A stretch of DNA of 43,843 nucleotides from Roseovarius sp. (GTDB lineage: Bacteria > Pseudomonadota > Alphaproteobacteria > Rhodobacterales > Rhodobacteraceae). The notes below the pieces were generated by a model, which saw nothing but the letters and a program-made list of their open reading frames with translations, did not search any database and was not told the origin of the DNA. Shown here piece by piece: positions 1 to 8,711 of the stretch (the stretch's first letter is position 1; the number at the start of each line of letters is the position of its first letter). The stretch covers positions 1 to 43,843 of the forward strand of contig JACIYT010000017.1 of the NCBI GenBank assembly GCA_014359765.1, in the 5' to 3' direction. The position numbers were made by a program, and so were the translations under genes.

Positions 1-130
1 GCGCAGCGCCCGACCGCCCCCCGGGCGGGCGCTTTTGCAAGGTCAACGTCCGCTCAATCGTTGCAGTATCTGGCACCATAAATCGAGGACCACGCGCGTT
101 CTTGCGCCCACCCGCGGTCGGGCGCTGCGC
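1..130. repeat. Inverted repeat truncated by the window edge
   Basis: Bases 1-16 are the exact reverse complement of bases 115-130. The match resumes at 22-32 against the reverse complement of 104-114 with one mismatch, after a five-C insertion. The left arm is cut by the window edge, so the full length is unknown. The rest of 37-242 lies between the terminator and the 3' end of yciB, and I see no gene in it. Confidence 0.45.
6..36 (+). terminator. Rho-independent terminator of a gene left of the window
   Basis: GCGCCCG (6-12) pairs with CGGGCGC (26-32) and is followed by TTTT (33-36). The T-run lies on the plus side, so it would end a plus-strand transcript entering from outside the window. 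The gene it serves is not visible. Confidence 0.55.
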
Positions 131-242
131 GGCATGCTGACCGGCGTGCCGAGTGGCAGCGCGCGGCCACGACAGGTGACCGTGCAGAGGCAGGCGCGTT
201 GTGTCAGGTGTCGAACACCAGAGAGGGCGCAAAAGCGGGCAC

Positions 243-851
243 CTAGTCCCTGGTCGCATCCTCGGGCGTGCCGTGGTCCCGAAACAGGCGCCCTTGTGTC
301 ATGAAGAACACGAATATCGCCGCCGTCAGGCCGAAGGTCTTGAAATAGACCCATGTTTCCTCTGATTGCGTGCGCCAGATCGCCTCGTTGAGCACCGCGA
401 GCGCGAAGAAGAACAGCATCAGCCGCCGCGTCAGGATCATCCAGCCCCGGTCGGTGAGCGGCATCACACCCTCCATCACCACCTGAAGCCAGGATTGCCC
501 GCGCAGGAGCCCGATTCCCAGAACCCCCCCGAAGAGCAGGTAGATGAGCGTCGGTTTCATCTTGAAGAAACGCGGATCGTTGAACCAGACCGACATCCCG
601 CCAAAGACCACGATCAGCGCGGCCGTGACCGCCTGCATCCGGCTCAGATGCCCGGTGAGCCGCCAGAGCAGCGCCATCGACAGCAGGAACACCGGGATGA
701 ACCCGGCCGTGACGACGATAAAGCCCGCATATTCGGTGCCGCCGATCTCGAACACGCGGTCCTTGAGCCAGAGATAGGCCGCGAAAAATCCGAGGATGGG
801 CCCGAATTCCAGAGTGGGTCTGGCCCATTTCGGGGCGGGGGTCCGGGTCAT
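243..851 (-). CDS. yciB: YciB/IspZ-type inner membrane protein (septation protein A family)
   Basis: A 202-residue polytopic inner-membrane protein with about five to six hydrophobic segments. Family signatures are visible: an FNDPRFFKMKPT stretch in the middle and NEAIWR followed by W-x-Y-F-K near the C-terminus. The family is linked to cell-envelope integrity and septation; no enzymatic activity is established. The start is set by an AAAGGA ribosome binding site a few bases upstream. It reads in the same direction as the DMT permease upstream, with a 14-base gap, so the two are probably cotranscribed. The length matches the alphaproteobacterial family (about 200 residues). Confidence 0.9.
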   Translation of the reverse strand: MTRTPAPKWARPTLEFGPILGFFAAYLWLKDRVFEIGGTEYAGFIVVTAGFIPVFLLSMALLWRLTGHLSRMQAVTAALIVVFGGMSVWFNDPRFFKMKPTLIYLLFGGVLGIGLLRGQSWLQVVMEGVMPLTDRGWMILTRRLMLFFFALAVLNEAIWRTQSEETWVYFKTFGLTAAIFVFFMTQGRLFRDHGTPEDATRD

Positions 852-865
852 GTCAGCATCCTTTC

Positions 866-1768
866 TCAGCCACCGAATTCAACTATCACCGCGCCCGCCG
901 CGATCAACCCCATGAGCGCGATACGGCGGGGGCCGACCGTCTCCTTGAGCACCAGCCAGCCGATGAGCGCGGCAAAGACGGTCGAGGTCTCGCGCAGCAC
1001 GGCGGCCTGCCCCACCTTGTCGAGCCGGGTGGCCATCATGATCGACCCGAAGGAAAAGAACGCCACCACGCCCCCGGTCACGCCGCGCATCACGAGCGGC
1101 CCGAGCGCGGGGCGCACGGCCATGGCGCGCCAGCGCGCGATGGTGATGGGCAGGATGCTCAGCCCGTCGAACATGAAGAACCACGCAAGGAAGGTGAAGG
1201 GATCGGCGGAAGCCCGGATGCCATAGGCGTCATAGGTGGTATAGAGCGCGACAAAGACCCCCGTGGCCACCGCGAGGCCAAGCGCGAGCGGCATGGTATC
1301 GCGTTGCAGCACGTAGTGGCGCAGGTTGTAGAGGGCGAGGCCATAGATGCCGGCGAGCAGCACCACCATTCCGCCCCATTGCACGGGCGTGAAACGCTCG
1401 CCGAAGATGAGCCAGGCCCCGATCACGGTGACGAGCGGTGCGGTGCCGCGCACAACCGGATAGACCACCGTATAGGCGCCGCGCGAATAGGCCATGGCCT
1501 GCAACACCTTGTATCCGATGTGGATGACCACGGCACCGGCGAAGATCGGCCACATATGCGGCTCGGGCCAGGGCACGACGAGGAGGGCGAAGGGCGTGGC
1601 CATGAGGCTCGAGCTCATGTCGATGGCCCCCCGGCTGAGCCAGGGATCGTGGCGCCCCTTCTGCAATGCCCCCAGCACGGCGTGAAGGAGCGCCGCGAGC
1701 AGCGCGAGCCCCGTGGCGATCAGGCGCCCGGCCTCGGTGCCCTCGAGCGAGAGGAGCCAGGCGCTCAT
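866..1768 (-). CDS. DMT-superfamily (EamA-like) permease
   Basis: A 300-residue protein with about ten hydrophobic segments and the two-fold EamA repeat: ...GTAPLVTVIGAWLIFGER in the first half and ...ETSTVFAALIGWLVLKETVG in the second. The family moves metabolites or drugs across the inner membrane; the substrate cannot be read from sequence. An in-frame extension back to 1882 exists, but it runs through a non-coding intergenic repeat and encodes low-complexity Pro/Arg/Gly sequence, so the Met at 1768 was chosen. No clear Shine-Dalgarno precedes it; instead a GC-rich inverted repeat (about 1779-1797) lies just upstream. It sits between ftsY and yciB on the same strand. Confidence 0.85.
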   Translation of the reverse strand: MSAWLLSLEGTEAGRLIATGLALLAALLHAVLGALQKGRHDPWLSRGAIDMSSSLMATPFALLVVPWPEPHMWPIFAGAVVIHIGYKVLQAMAYSRGAYTVVYPVVRGTAPLVTVIGAWLIFGERFTPVQWGGMVVLLAGIYGLALYNLRHYVLQRDTMPLALGLAVATGVFVALYTTYDAYGIRASADPFTFLAWFFMFDGLSILPITIARWRAMAVRPALGPLVMRGVTGGVVAFFSFGSIMMATRLDKVGQAAVLRETSTVFAALIGWLVLKETVGPRRIALMGLIAAGAVIVEFGG

Positions 1769-1806
1769 CGGATGGGTGCCGCCCCTTGAGGGGGCGGGCA
1801 GGGATG

Positions 1807-1889
1807 GGGGGCTGGCCCCCGTCGCCATCCTCGCCCGGACCAATGGCGTAACAATGACGACCCCCCTGAGGATGCCCGGCAAGATGAAG
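1807..1889. repeat. Intergenic hairpin repeat, divergent copy (copy D)
   Basis: GGGGGC (1807-1812) and GCCCCC (1815-1820) form a hairpin. It is followed about 45 bases later by CCCCCC, GAGGATGCCCGG and AAGATGAAG (1861-1889). The order matches copies near 8712 and 16739. The AAGATGAAG end lies 6 bases from the ftsY stop codon. Confidence 0.6.
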
Positions 1890-1895
1890 GGGGGC

Positions 1896-2927
1896 TCATT
1901 CGGGATCGAGGCCGGTGAGGGCGGCGGCGAATTCCTGCGGGTCGAAGGGGGCCAGATCGTCGATCTGCTCGCCCACGCCGATGGCGTGGATCGGCAGGCC
2001 GAAACGATCCGCGAGCGCCACCAGCACCCCGCCGCGCGCGGTGCCGTCGAGCTTGGTCATCACCAGGCCCGAGACATCGGCGAGCTTGCGGAAGATCTCG
2101 ACCTGGCTCAGCGCGTTCTGCCCGGTGGTGGCGTCGAGCACCAGAAGCGTGTTGTGCGGCGCATCGGGGTCCTTCTTGCGGATCACGCGGACGATCTTGG
2201 CCAGTTCCTCCATCAGGTCGGCGCGGTTCTGCAAGCGGCCTGCCGTGTCGATCATCAGCAGGTCCGCGCCCTCGGCCTCGGCGCGGGTCATGGCGTCAAA
2301 GGCGAGGCTGGCCGGGTCCGAGCCCTCGGGCGCGGTCAGCACCGGCACGCCGGCGCGATCGCCCCAGACCTGCAACTGCTCGACGGCGGCGGCGCGGAAC
2401 GTGTCACCGGCCGCGATCACCACCGATTTTCCGGCGGCCTTGAACTGGCTCGCCAGCTTGCCGATGGTCGTGGTCTTGCCCGAGCCGTTGACACCCACCA
2501 CCAGCACCACCTGCGGGCGCCTGGCATAGATCGGCATGGGGCGTGCCACCGGCTCCATGATGCGGGCGATCTCCTGCGCGAGGATCGACTTGATCTCGCG
2601 GGACGACAGCCGCTTTCCCATGCGCCCCTCGGCGAGGTTGGCGATGACGCGGGCGGCGGTCTCCACGCCCATATCGGCGCCGATCAGCAGATCCTCGAGT
2701 TCCTCGAGCATGGCATCGTCGAGCACACGGCGGGGCGCCTCGGCGCGGTCGCGCCCGACAAGGCGACCGAGAAGGCCCGGGCGCTCGGCCTCGGGCTGCG
2801 GCGCGGGTGCGTCGGCGGGGGGGGCTTGTTCGGCGTCCTGCGCCTCATCGACAATGGCCTCGAGACCCGCGTCGAGCCGCGACGAGGATTTGAAGAGCCG
2901 TTCCTTGAGCTTCGAGAAAAACGCCAT
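1896..2927 (-). CDS. ftsY: Signal recognition particle receptor FtsY
   Basis: A 343-residue SRP-type GTPase that docks SRP-ribosome complexes at the inner membrane for cotranslational insertion. An acidic, proline-rich A domain (about 1-65) precedes the NG domain. Visible motifs: GVNGSGKTT (145-153, G1), DTFRAAA (175-181), DTAGR (227-231, G3), TKLDGTARGG (291-300, G4) and GVGEQIDDLAPFDP near the C-terminus. All GTPase motifs are intact. GGAGG sits about six bases before the ATG. It lies downstream of the diaphorase gene on the same strand (65-base gap). A hairpin repeat follows its stop codon. Confidence 0.97.
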   Translation of the reverse strand: MAFFSKLKERLFKSSSRLDAGLEAIVDEAQDAEQAPPADAPAPQPEAERPGLLGRLVGRDRAEAPRRVLDDAMLEELEDLLIGADMGVETAARVIANLAEGRMGKRLSSREIKSILAQEIARIMEPVARPMPIYARRPQVVLVVGVNGSGKTTTIGKLASQFKAAGKSVVIAAGDTFRAAAVEQLQVWGDRAGVPVLTAPEGSDPASLAFDAMTRAEAEGADLLMIDTAGRLQNRADLMEELAKIVRVIRKKDPDAPHNTLLVLDATTGQNALSQVEIFRKLADVSGLVMTKLDGTARGGVLVALADRFGLPIHAIGVGEQIDDLAPFDPQEFAAALTGLDPE

Positions 2928-2992
2928 GCGACCTCCATGCCGGTGCCCCGATCCCTACTGCGGATCGGCGGCGGAGGGAAGGGCCGCGCGGC

Positions 2993-4681
2993 TCAGATCT
3001 CGTCGGGGAAATGGCGCATGGTCAGGCGGATCGGGTTGGGCGCGGCCTGTCCCAGCCCGCAGATCGAGGCGTCCGACATGGTCTGGCACAGTTCCTCGAG
3101 CAGGGGCTGGTCCCAGTGGTCGGCCTGCATGAGCTTCACCGCCTTCTCGCAGCCGACCCGGCAGGGCGTGCATTGCCCGCAGCTTTCATCCGCGAAAAAC
3201 CGCAGCATGTCGAGCGCGGCGGCGCGGGCGCTGTCCTGGTCCGAGAGCACGACGACGGCGGCGGAGCCGATGAAGGAGCCGTGCGGTTGCAGCGTGTCGA
3301 AATCGAGCGGAATATCGTCCATCGCGGCGGGCAGGAGGCCCGAGGACGGGCCGCCCGGCTGATAGGCCTTGAAGCTGTGCCCGTCGAGCATCCCACCCGC
3401 CGCCGCGATCACGTCGCGGATGGTCGAGCCTGCGGGCAACAGATGCACGCCGGGGGACTTGACCCGCCCCGAGACCGAGTAGGAGCGCAAGCCCTTGCGC
3501 CCGTTCTTCTCGACCGAGTTGAGGATCTGCGGCCCCTCGCGCAGCACGCGCGCGACCCAGTAGAGCGTTTCGACGTTGTTGACGAGCGTGGGGCGGCCGA
3601 AGAGGCCGACCTGTGCGACAAAGGGCGGGCGGTGGCGCGGCAACCCGCGCTTGCCCTCGATCGATTCGAGCATCGCCGATTCCTCGCCGCAGATATAGGC
3701 GCCCGCCCCGCGGCGCAGTTCGACATAGCCCGGCGCGATGATAGCTTCGTCTTCCAGCTTCTTGATTTCACGACGCAATATCTCCAGCACGGCGGGGTAT
3801 TCGTCGCGCATGTAGATGAAGCAGCGCTCGGCCTCCACCGCCCAGGCGGCAATCAGCATTCCCTCGAGCATCAGATGCGGGCGGCGTTCGAGGTAAAAGC
3901 GATCCTTGAAGGTGCCCGGCTCGCCCTCGTCGCCATTGACCGCCAGATAGCGCGGCCCCGGCTCGGCGCGCACGAAGCCCCATTTGCGCCCCGTGGGAAA
4001 GCCCGCACCGCCGAGCCCGCGCAGCCGGGCATCGCGCAGGTCTTCCTGCACCTCCTGCCAGTTGCCATCGCGGCGCAGCGCGTCGAGGGTCTGATAGCCG
4101 CCATCCCGGCGGCGATAGTCCTCCAGCGTCTCGCAGGCCGGGATATGGGGGTGGATGTCGCCGGCCGCGATCGCGGCGCGCACCTTCTCCGGCGTCGCAT
4201 GGTCGATATGGTTGTGGCCCAGCTCCAGCACCGGCGCGGTGTCGCAGCGGCCCATGCAGGGCGCGCGCAGCACCCGCACCCGGCCTGGGTCGAGCCCCTC
4301 TTCCAGCGCGGCCCGGAGCGCCTGCGCGCCGGCCAGTTCGCAGGCGAGCGAGTCGCAGACCCGGATGGTGAGGGCGGGCGGCGGCGTCTGGCCCTCTTTC
4401 ACCACGTCGAAATGGGCGTAGAAACTCGCCACCTCGTAAACCTCGGCCTGCGCGATGCGCAATTCCTCGGCCAGCGCGCGCAGATGCGCCGCCGACAGAT
4501 GGCCGAAGCGGTCCTGGATCAGGTGCAGATATTCGATCAGCAGATCGCGCCGGTGCGGCCCCGCGCCGAGCAGCGCGCGCACCTCTTCCCATGCGGTATC
4601 GTCGAGCTGCCGCCCCTTGGGCGTGCGCCGCCCCTTGCCCCGGGCGGATTTCCACACGCCCTTGCCTTCGCCCTCTGCCAT
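2993..4681 (-). CDS. Fused NuoE/NuoF-like NAD(P)H diaphorase (formate dehydrogenase beta/gamma type)
   Basis: A 562-residue fusion. The N-terminal part is a NuoE/FdsG-like thioredoxin-fold [2Fe-2S] domain with C109-x4-C114 and C142-x3-C146. The C-terminal part is NuoF/FdsB-like, with the FMN motif GLGGAGFPTGRKW (222-234), the NADH motif NGDEGEPGTFKDR (249-261) and a [4Fe-4S] site ESCGQCTPCRVG plus a distal Cys in SICGLGQ. Such proteins pass electrons between NAD+ and a partner, usually a molybdenum formate dehydrogenase or a hydrogenase. No catalytic (FdsA/NuoG-like) subunit gene is adjacent: ftsY follows downstream and alkB diverges upstream. All cofactor ligands are present, so it should be active. 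A strong AGGAGGAGG ribosome binding site precedes the ATG. Confidence 0.88.
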   Translation of the reverse strand: MAEGEGKGVWKSARGKGRRTPKGRQLDDTAWEEVRALLGAGPHRRDLLIEYLHLIQDRFGHLSAAHLRALAEELRIAQAEVYEVASFYAHFDVVKEGQTPPPALTIRVCDSLACELAGAQALRAALEEGLDPGRVRVLRAPCMGRCDTAPVLELGHNHIDHATPEKVRAAIAAGDIHPHIPACETLEDYRRRDGGYQTLDALRRDGNWQEVQEDLRDARLRGLGGAGFPTGRKWGFVRAEPGPRYLAVNGDEGEPGTFKDRFYLERRPHLMLEGMLIAAWAVEAERCFIYMRDEYPAVLEILRREIKKLEDEAIIAPGYVELRRGAGAYICGEESAMLESIEGKRGLPRHRPPFVAQVGLFGRPTLVNNVETLYWVARVLREGPQILNSVEKNGRKGLRSYSVSGRVKSPGVHLLPAGSTIRDVIAAAGGMLDGHSFKAYQPGGPSSGLLPAAMDDIPLDFDTLQPHGSFIGSAAVVVLSDQDSARAAALDMLRFFADESCGQCTPCRVGCEKAVKLMQADHWDQPLLEELCQTMSDASICGLGQAAPNPIRLTMRHFPDEI

Positions 4682-4829
4682 GTCGCCTCCTCCTGCCGCC
4701 TGCGCCCCGCCGCAAGGCCCCTGGCCGGACCGCGGCGCATTGCCCGCGCCGGGCGATTGCGCCTTGGGGCGGATGCGGGTTCTGCGCTATCCTCCGGGCC
4801 AGAGCCCGCCCCATTGCCGAGCCAGGATT

Positions 4830-5873
4830 ATGCCGCTCTTCGCCTTCGCCACAAGTCTGCCCTTGCTCCTGACCGCGCTGGCGGCGCTTTTCGGCGGGGT
4901 CTGGGGGTGGCTCGCGGTCGGTTACATGACGGTGCTGGTCGCCTGTCTCGACCGGCTGATCGCGCGCACCGTGCGCAACCCCGACCCCGAGGCCGGGTTT
5001 CCCGCCGCCGATGCGCTGCTCGTGGCGCTCGGGCTGGGGCATTTCGTGGTTCTGGCGCTGGCGCTGGCCGGGGTGGCGGGGGCGACCGGGCTCGACCCGG
5101 CGGAGCGGGTTCTGGCGGGGATCGCGGCGGGGCTGGTGGCGGGGCAGATCGCGCATCCCGTGGCGCATGAGCTCATCCATCGCGGCGCGCGGGGCAAGCG
5201 ACGGCTGGGGCGGCTGATCTATACCTCGTTGCTCTGCGGCCATCATGCGAGCGCGCATCTGCTGGTCCATCACCCCCATGTCGCCACGTCCGCGGACCCG
5301 GTCAGCGCGCGGCGCGGCGAGGGATTCTATCGCTACATGACAAGGGCCTGGCCGGGGGCGTTCCGCGCCGGGCTGCGGGCCGAGACGCGGCGGCATGGTC
5401 GCCTCGGGCCGCAGCATCCCTATGCGCTCTATCTCGGTGGGGCGGCGGCGATGATCTCCGGGGCGGCGCTGCTCTGGGGGTGGCAGGGCCTCCTCGCGCT
5501 TGGCGTCATCGCCGGATATGCGCAGGTGCAGATCCTGCAGGCGGATTATGTGCAGCATTACGGATTGCAGCGCGCGATGCGCGCGGACGGGCGCCCCGAG
5601 CCGGTGGGGCCTGCCCATTCCTGGAATGCGCCGCATTGGTATTCCTCGGCGATGACGCTCAACGCGCCGCGCCATTCCGATCACCATGTGACGCCGCAGC
5701 GCCCCTATCCGGCGCTGCAACTCGCGCCCCGGACGATGCCGGTTCTGCCATATTCGCTGCCGGTGATGGCGGCGCTGGCGCTGGTGCCGCCGCTCTGGCG
5801 GCGGGTGATGGACCGGCGCGCGGCGCGCTGGCGCGAATCCTCTGGCGAGGGGCGGCGCGATCTGGCACGGTAG
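4830..5873 (+). CDS. alkB: AlkB-type membrane di-iron monooxygenase (alkane 1-monooxygenase family)
   Basis: A 347-residue integral membrane protein with four or more hydrophobic segments and the fatty-acid-hydroxylase histidine boxes: HELIHR (113-118), HHASAHLLVHHPHVAT (138-153) and HSDHH (282-286). The AlkB signature NYxEHYGL appears as DYVQHYGL (239-246). It is predicted to hydroxylate terminal methyl groups of alkanes or similar aliphatics using rubredoxin-supplied electrons; no rubredoxin gene is nearby. It is somewhat shorter than classical AlkB (about 400). The reading frame is open far upstream through the diaphorase gene; ATG 4830, with AGGA just ahead and a hydrophobic N-terminus, is preferred, and ATG 4773 is an alternative. 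Divergent from the diaphorase gene. Confidence 0.82.
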   Translation: MPLFAFATSLPLLLTALAALFGGVWGWLAVGYMTVLVACLDRLIARTVRNPDPEAGFPAADALLVALGLGHFVVLALALAGVAGATGLDPAERVLAGIAAGLVAGQIAHPVAHELIHRGARGKRRLGRLIYTSLLCGHHASAHLLVHHPHVATSADPVSARRGEGFYRYMTRAWPGAFRAGLRAETRRHGRLGPQHPYALYLGGAAAMISGAALLWGWQGLLALGVIAGYAQVQILQADYVQHYGLQRAMRADGRPEPVGPAHSWNAPHWYSSAMTLNAPRHSDHHVTPQRPYPALQLAPRTMPVLPYSLPVMAALALVPPLWRRVMDRRAARWRESSGEGRRDLAR

Positions 5874-5877
5874 GGCG

Positions 5878-6276
5878 ATGCGCATGACGTTTCTCAGCCT
5901 TCTGGCCGCCTGCGCCCTCGGCAGCCCGGTTTTCGCCGGGATGGGGGCCGAGGAATTCGATGCGCTCACGCGGGGGCAGACCTTTTTCTACGGCCTGGAC
6001 GGCGGGGCGCCCTATGGCGCGGAGGAATATCTCGACAATCGCCGGGTGCGCTGGTCCTTTCTCGATGGCGCGTGCCTCGAGGGGAGGTGGTATGCGGAGG
6101 CGGGGCGCATCTGTTTCACCTATGAGGACCACCCCGAGCCGCAATGCTGGATCTTCGAGCGGCTGGAGGGGCGGCTGGTGGCGCGGTTCGACGGCGAGAC
6201 CTCCTCGACCGACCTCTACGAGCTGCGCCGCGCGCGCGAGCCGCTCTGGTGCCTCGGGCCCGAGATCGGGGCGTGA
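5878..6276 (+). CDS. Small secreted protein of unknown function
   Basis: A 132-residue protein beginning four bases after alkB, so probably cotranscribed with it. The first 20 or so residues form a Sec signal peptide ending near SPVFAG. The mature part has Cys residues (GACLEGRW, GRICFTYEDHP, QCWIF, LWCLG) that could form disulfides in the periplasm, and a pattern rich in aromatic and acidic residues. ATG 5884 is a possible alternative start. I do not recognise a named domain, and no function is proposed beyond an envelope location. Confidence 0.7.
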   Translation: MRMTFLSLLAACALGSPVFAGMGAEEFDALTRGQTFFYGLDGGAPYGAEEYLDNRRVRWSFLDGACLEGRWYAEAGRICFTYEDHPEPQCWIFERLEGRLVARFDGETSSTDLYELRRAREPLWCLGPEIGA

Positions 6277-6322
6277 GCGGCCGATGCCGCGCCGAGCGCG
6301 GCAAACCGCTTGCCCGGGGCGA

Positions 6323-6359
6323 TTTGCAAAGATATCTGTGAGAGCGGCGAATTTGCAAA
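6323..6359 (+). promoter_or_regulatory. Paired TTTGCAAA sites, probable PccR/ScfR operator (autoregulation)
   Basis: Two perfect TTTGCAAA octamers lie at 6323-6330 and 6352-6359, 29 bases apart; a GCAAA half-site lies at 6301-6305. The second ends 19 bases before the ATG of the regulator gene. From memory, Rhodobacter sphaeroides PccR binds paired TTTGCAAA octamers, so this is a likely autoregulatory site. The spacing is longer than the four bases I recall for that species. Confidence 0.65.
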
Positions 6360-6378
6360 GAACGAAAGGGCCGCCGCG

Positions 6379-7773
6379 ATGGCGACGCGCAAACTCTATG
6401 CCGGGGCGAAGCTGCGCGAGACGCGGCAGCGGCTGGGGCTGACGCAGAAGGATTTTGCCTCCAGGCTCGGCGTGTCGCTGCCCTATCTCAACCAGATGGA
6501 GAACAACAACCGCCCGCTCTCGACGACGGTTGTGCTGGCGCTGGCGCAGGAATTCGGCTTTGACGTGACCGAGCTGAGCTCCGGCGATGCCGAGCGGCTT
6601 GTGTCGGACATGCGCGAGGCGCTGGCCGATCCGGTTTTCGCCGATGACGCGCCGCCGCTCGCGGATCTGCGGCTCACCGCCTCCAACGCGCCGGCGCTGG
6701 CGCGGGCCTTCATCGCGCTGCACCGCGCCTATCGGCAGACGCATGAGCGGCTGGCAAGCCTCGACGAGGCGCTTGGCCGCGAGGACGCGCGCAGCCCGGC
6801 AAGCCCCTGGGACGAGGTGCGCGACTTCTTTCATTATTGCGACAATTACATCGACGCGGTCGATCACGCCGCCGAGCGCTTTGCCGAAGGGGGCGCGCGC
6901 GGTATCGAATCGCTGGCGCTGCGGCGGCTCGAGGATCTGGGCATCCGCGTGGCAGAGGCCGATACCCCAACGCTGCGCCGCTTTGAGCGCGCGAGCGGCA
7001 CGCTCACCCTCTCGGCGCGCGCGGCCCCCGAGACGCGGCGCTTTCAGCTCCTGCTGCAACTGGCGCTGCTCACGCAGGATCCGCTGCTGGAGGCCACGCT
7101 CGATCTGGCGCGGTTCCAGTCCGAGGCCGCGCGCGCCATCGCCAAGATCGGGCTTGCCAATTATTTCGCCGGCGCCGCGCTCATGCCCTATGGCGCATTC
7201 CTCGCGACGGCGCAGGAGGTGCGGCACGATCTCGAGGTTCTGGCGCTGCGCTTTGGCGCGTCGATCGAACAGGTCTGTCACCGGCTCTCGACGCTGCAAC
7301 GCCCCGGTGCCAAGGGGATCCCGTTCTTTTTCGTGCGCGTCGATCAGGCGGGCACGATCACCAAGCGCCATTCGGCCACGCGGCTGCAATTCGCGCGCTT
7401 CGGCGGGGCCTGTCCCTTGTGGAACGTGCACCGTGCCTTCGAGACGCCGGGCCGCTTCCTGCGGCAACTGGCCGAGACGCCCGACGGGGTGCGCTATATC
7501 AGCCTTGCGCGCGATGTCTCCAAGCCCGGCGGCAGTTTCGGAGCACCCGTGCGCCGCTTTGCCATCGCGCTCGGCTGCGAGGTGCGGCACGCGGGCGATC
7601 TGGTCTATGCCGACGATCTCGACCTGTCGAATGCGCGCGCCTTCGAGCCGATCGGCATTTCCTGTCGCATCTGCGAGCGCGCCGAGTGCCACCAACGCTC
7701 GGTGCCGCCGCTGGAACGGCGGCTTCAGGTCACGCCGGACGAACGCGGGGTACTGCCCTACCGGGTGGGCTGA
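6379..7773 (+). CDS. pccR: ScfR-family short-chain acyl-CoA-responsive regulator (PccR-like)
   Basis: A 464-residue regulator. The N-terminus is an XRE-type helix-turn-helix (about 5-60: LRETRQRLGLTQKDFASRLG followed by SLPYLNQMENNNRPLS). A long IrrE/DUF2083-like region follows (ANYFAGAALMPYGAFLATA...), and the C-terminus carries CRICERAECHQR. This is the architecture of RamB/PccR short-chain acyl-CoA regulators. In R. sphaeroides PccR governs propionyl-CoA carboxylase; here pccB lies about 7.4 kb downstream with the same TTTGCAAA motif ahead of it. ATG 6379 follows AAAGGG by eight bases. The 3' end overlaps the convergent phosphatase gene by 16 bases. No HExxH protease motif is seen. Confidence 0.82.
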   Translation: MATRKLYAGAKLRETRQRLGLTQKDFASRLGVSLPYLNQMENNNRPLSTTVVLALAQEFGFDVTELSSGDAERLVSDMREALADPVFADDAPPLADLRLTASNAPALARAFIALHRAYRQTHERLASLDEALGREDARSPASPWDEVRDFFHYCDNYIDAVDHAAERFAEGGARGIESLALRRLEDLGIRVAEADTPTLRRFERASGTLTLSARAAPETRRFQLLLQLALLTQDPLLEATLDLARFQSEAARAIAKIGLANYFAGAALMPYGAFLATAQEVRHDLEVLALRFGASIEQVCHRLSTLQRPGAKGIPFFFVRVDQAGTITKRHSATRLQFARFGGACPLWNVHRAFETPGRFLRQLAETPDGVRYISLARDVSKPGGSFGAPVRRFAIALGCEVRHAGDLVYADDLDLSNARAFEPIGISCRICERAECHQRSVPPLERRLQVTPDERGVLPYRVG

Positions 7774-8648
7774 TCGGCGATGAGCGGCGCGAAATGCGCG
7801 GCGAGGCGCTGCCAGGCGGTGTCGTTGGCCGCGGCAAGCAGGAACCCCTCGGTGATCGCGGTGTCGTAGTCGCGCCCGTCGAGCATCCGCGCCACGCCCC
7901 CCGCCTGCCGGCAGATCAGAACCCCCGCCGCGTGATCCCAGGGATTGAGCTGGCCCGAGAGCACGAAATCCACCGCCCCCTGCGCAAGCAGCCGGTATTC
8001 ATGGCATGAGCAGCGCAGCGCCGTGAGCCGGGCGAGCGCCGGCGCAAGCGGCGCGAGGCACGCCTGCTGCGCCTTCGACATGAGCGAGACATGGGCATAG
8101 CCCTGCATCCGGGCAAGGTCGGTGGTGGGGGCGGTAGCGAGGGGGCGCTCGCGCCCCGTGGCGGGCACGAGACGGGCGGGCGTCGTCTCGTCGGCGAGGA
8201 TCCAGTCGTCGGAAACCGGATCGTAAAGCAGGCCCAGAACCGGGTGGCCAAAGCGCGTCACGGCGATGATGACGCCGAAAAGCGGCAGGCCGTGGACGAA
8301 ATTCCACGTCCCGTCCACCGGGTCGATGATGATCGCCAGCTCGGCCCCGGAGACGTGATCGCGCAGTTCGGGCCGCGCGGCCACCGCCTCCTCGCCGATG
8401 ATGAGGGCATGGGGAAAGAGCCGTTGCAGCCCGCGCGCGATCATCGCCTCGGCGGCGTGGTCGGCCTCGGTCACGAGGTCATGCGGCCCCGATTTCGTTT
8501 CGGCCTCGGCGCGGGTGATCGCGCGAAAGCGCGGCAGGATCTCGGTGCGCGCGGCGCGGCGCACCAGGTTGACGAGCGCAATCTGCTGCGCAGGGCCGAG
8601 CGGCGGCGAAAGCGGGACGGGCAGCGAATCGCTCAAGGGACTCTCCAT
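7758..8648 (-). CDS. Inositol monophosphatase family protein
   Basis: A 296-residue Mg-dependent phosphatase of the IMPase/FBPase/CysQ fold. Metal and substrate motifs are visible: GEEAVAA, DPVDGTWNF and the C-terminal WDHAAG. Possible substrates are inositol phosphates, 3'-phosphoadenosine 5'-phosphate or other sugar phosphates; the sequence does not decide between them. The start at 8648 (MESPLSDSLPVPL) was preferred over a Met 14 codons upstream because the core fold begins about 25 residues later. It has a 16-base tail-to-tail overlap with the PccR-like gene. An intergenic repeat separates it from the permease upstream. Confidence 0.88.
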   Translation of the reverse strand: MESPLSDSLPVPLSPPLGPAQQIALVNLVRRAARTEILPRFRAITRAEAETKSGPHDLVTEADHAAEAMIARGLQRLFPHALIIGEEAVAARPELRDHVSGAELAIIIDPVDGTWNFVHGLPLFGVIIAVTRFGHPVLGLLYDPVSDDWILADETTPARLVPATGRERPLATAPTTDLARMQGYAHVSLMSKAQQACLAPLAPALARLTALRCSCHEYRLLAQGAVDFVLSGQLNPWDHAAGVLICRQAGGVARMLDGRDYDTAITEGFLLAAANDTAWQRLAAHFAPLIADQPTR

Positions 8649-8711
8649 CGGTGACAAGGGCTGAGTGCCACCCCGGCAGGGCGATTTCAACGCGGTGTGC
8701 GGGCCCCGGGG

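Noticed and set aside
34..41. TTTGCAAG near the left edge as a PccR site
   Set aside because: It is a single imperfect octamer overlapping a terminator T-run, with no gene start downstream on either strand.
6379..7773. ImmA/IrrE-type protease activity in the PccR-like regulator
   Set aside because: No HExxH zinc motif was found in the IrrE-like region.
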